From Thauera aromatica K172 (lineage in GTDB: Bacteria; Pseudomonadota; Gammaproteobacteria; Burkholderiales; Rhodocyclaceae), in NCBI RefSeq assembly GCF_003030465.1, contig NZ_CP028339.1:992001-1056000 (forward strand): a DNA stretch of 64,000 nucleotides, written 5' to 3'. The position numbers and the translations under genes are program-made. Shown here one piece after another: positions 63,326 through 64,000 of the stretch (positions are counted from its first letter, which is position 1; each line of letters opens with the position of its first letter). Under the pieces are notes generated by a model. The model searched no databases and was not told the DNA's origin. It worked only from the letters and a program-made list of their open reading frames with translations.

Positions 63326-64000
63326 ATGACCCCACGAAATCCAGAGACTTGCGGCCGCGCTGCCGCCCTGCCGCGAGCGGACGCCGCCGCCGGCACGCCG
63401 GCGAGTGCCGCGCCGCGCGATGAAACCCGTGCCACCTGCGCCTACTGCGGAGTGGGCTGCGGCGTGATGATCGGGCATGACGGCACGCGCATCACCGGCG
63501 TGCGCGGCGATCCCGCGCATCCGGCCAACTTCGGCCAGCTGTGCACCAAGGGCGCGAGCCTGCATCTGAGCGCCGGCCTCGACACCCGCCTGCTGTACCC
63601 GGAGTACCGCGCCACGCGCACCGAGCCGCGCCGGCGCATCGCCTGGGAGGCGGCGATCGATGCCGCCGCCGGGCGTTTCGCCGGGATCATCGCCGCCCAC
63701 GGCCCGGGCGCGGTGGCGTTCTACATTTCCGGCCAGCTCCTGACCGAGGACTACTACGTCTTCAACAAGGCGATGAAAGGGCTGATCGGCAGCAACAACA
63801 TCGACACCAACTCGCGCCTGTGCATGTCGAGCGCCGTCGCCGCCTACAAGGCGACCCTGGGCGCGGATGCGCCGCCGTGCTGCTACGAGGACTTCGACCA
63901 CGCCGACACGATCCTGATCGCCGGCGCCAACCCGTCCTATGCCCACCCGGTGGCCTTCCGCCGCATCGAACAAGCGAAGGCGCGGCGCCCGCAGATGAAG
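63326..64000 (+). CDS. nasA: Assimilatory nitrate reductase catalytic subunit (5' part)
   Basis: First 225 codons; the gene runs off the window. The N-terminal [4Fe-4S] motif is CAYCGVGCGVMIGHDG with the fourth Cys in QLCTKGASL. The molybdopterin fold follows (AVAFYISGQLLTEDYYVFNK, then GLIGSNNIDTNSRLCMSSAV with the SRLCM molybdenum-ligand region). It reduces nitrate to nitrite, feeding NirBD. The symbol is given from context. Confidence 0.9.
   Translation, partial: MTPRNPETCGRAAALPRADAAAGTPASAAPRDETRATCAYCGVGCGVMIGHDGTRITGVRGDPAHPANFGQLCTKGASLHLSAGLDTRLLYPEYRATRTEPRRRIAWEAAIDAAAGRFAGIIAAHGPGAVAFYISGQLLTEDYYVFNKAMKGLIGSNNIDTNSRLCMSSAVAAYKATLGADAPPCCYEDFDHADTILIAGANPSYAHPVAFRRIEQAKARRPQMK

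Overview
The window is a GC-rich chromosomal segment of a betaproteobacterium. Gene content and order (secA-argJ, secF-secD-yajC-tgt-queA, ndk-rlmN-pilW-rodZ-ispG-hisS-yfgM-bamB-der-hfq-hflX-hflK-hflC-DUF2065-hisZ-purA-tRNA-rnr-rlmB) fit the order Rhodocyclales, probably Thauera, Azoarcus or Aromatoleum. That placement is inferred from gene order and protein character, not from a search.

Layout. (1) 1-2950 is an accessory patch: an aspartic-protease-like gene, a broken REP-associated transposase, two type II toxin-antitoxin modules (parDE-like and yefM-yoeB) and a frameshifted ISAs1-type transposase remnant. The ParE-like toxin reads through only after a -1 shift at an in-frame A AAA AAG heptamer. 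(2) 2949-9864 is a five-gene, largely overlapping cluster: a TnpB-like protein with no RuvC nuclease half, two tandem ABC exporters, an HlyD-type adaptor and a TolC-type outer membrane channel, i.e. a type I secretion system whose substrate is not in the window. (3) 9883-22312 is housekeeping: dciA, secA, argJ, purB, a DUF2322 gene, a large nested palindromic repeat, then the minus-strand queA-tgt-yajC-secD-secF group. (4) 22422-25270 holds tRNA-Leu(CAA), a hipBA module with clear tandem operators, and nhaR, whose promoter shares a sequence with the hip operator. (5) 25430-29049: hpf, a BI-1 family membrane protein, accA and tilS. (6) 29094-34934: a DctS/DctR two-component system facing a DctPQM TRAP transporter for C4-dicarboxylates. 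(7) 35098-55970: a long run of core genes for nucleotide metabolism, translation, RNA modification, outer membrane assembly, cell shape, isoprenoid synthesis and RNA decay, with two near-identical tRNA-Leu(CAG) genes before rnr. (8) 56123-64000: a cobalamin riboswitch with bluB, then a nitrate/nitrite assimilation cluster (nirB, nirD, a nitrate/nitrite MFS transporter, a PP2C-kinase fusion and the start of a molybdopterin nitrate reductase).

The most informative regulatory find is upstream of nirB. Two NtrC-type dyads lie 32 bp apart at about -142 and -110 from a well-formed sigma-54 promoter, nearly the geometry of enterobacterial glnAp2. This indicates that the assimilation cluster is switched on by nitrogen limitation. 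The most unusual items are the RuvC-less TnpB-like gene coupled to the secretion operon, the possible programmed frameshift in the toxin, the motif shared by the hipBA and nhaR promoters, and an RNase R with a histone-H1-like basic tail of more than 230 residues.
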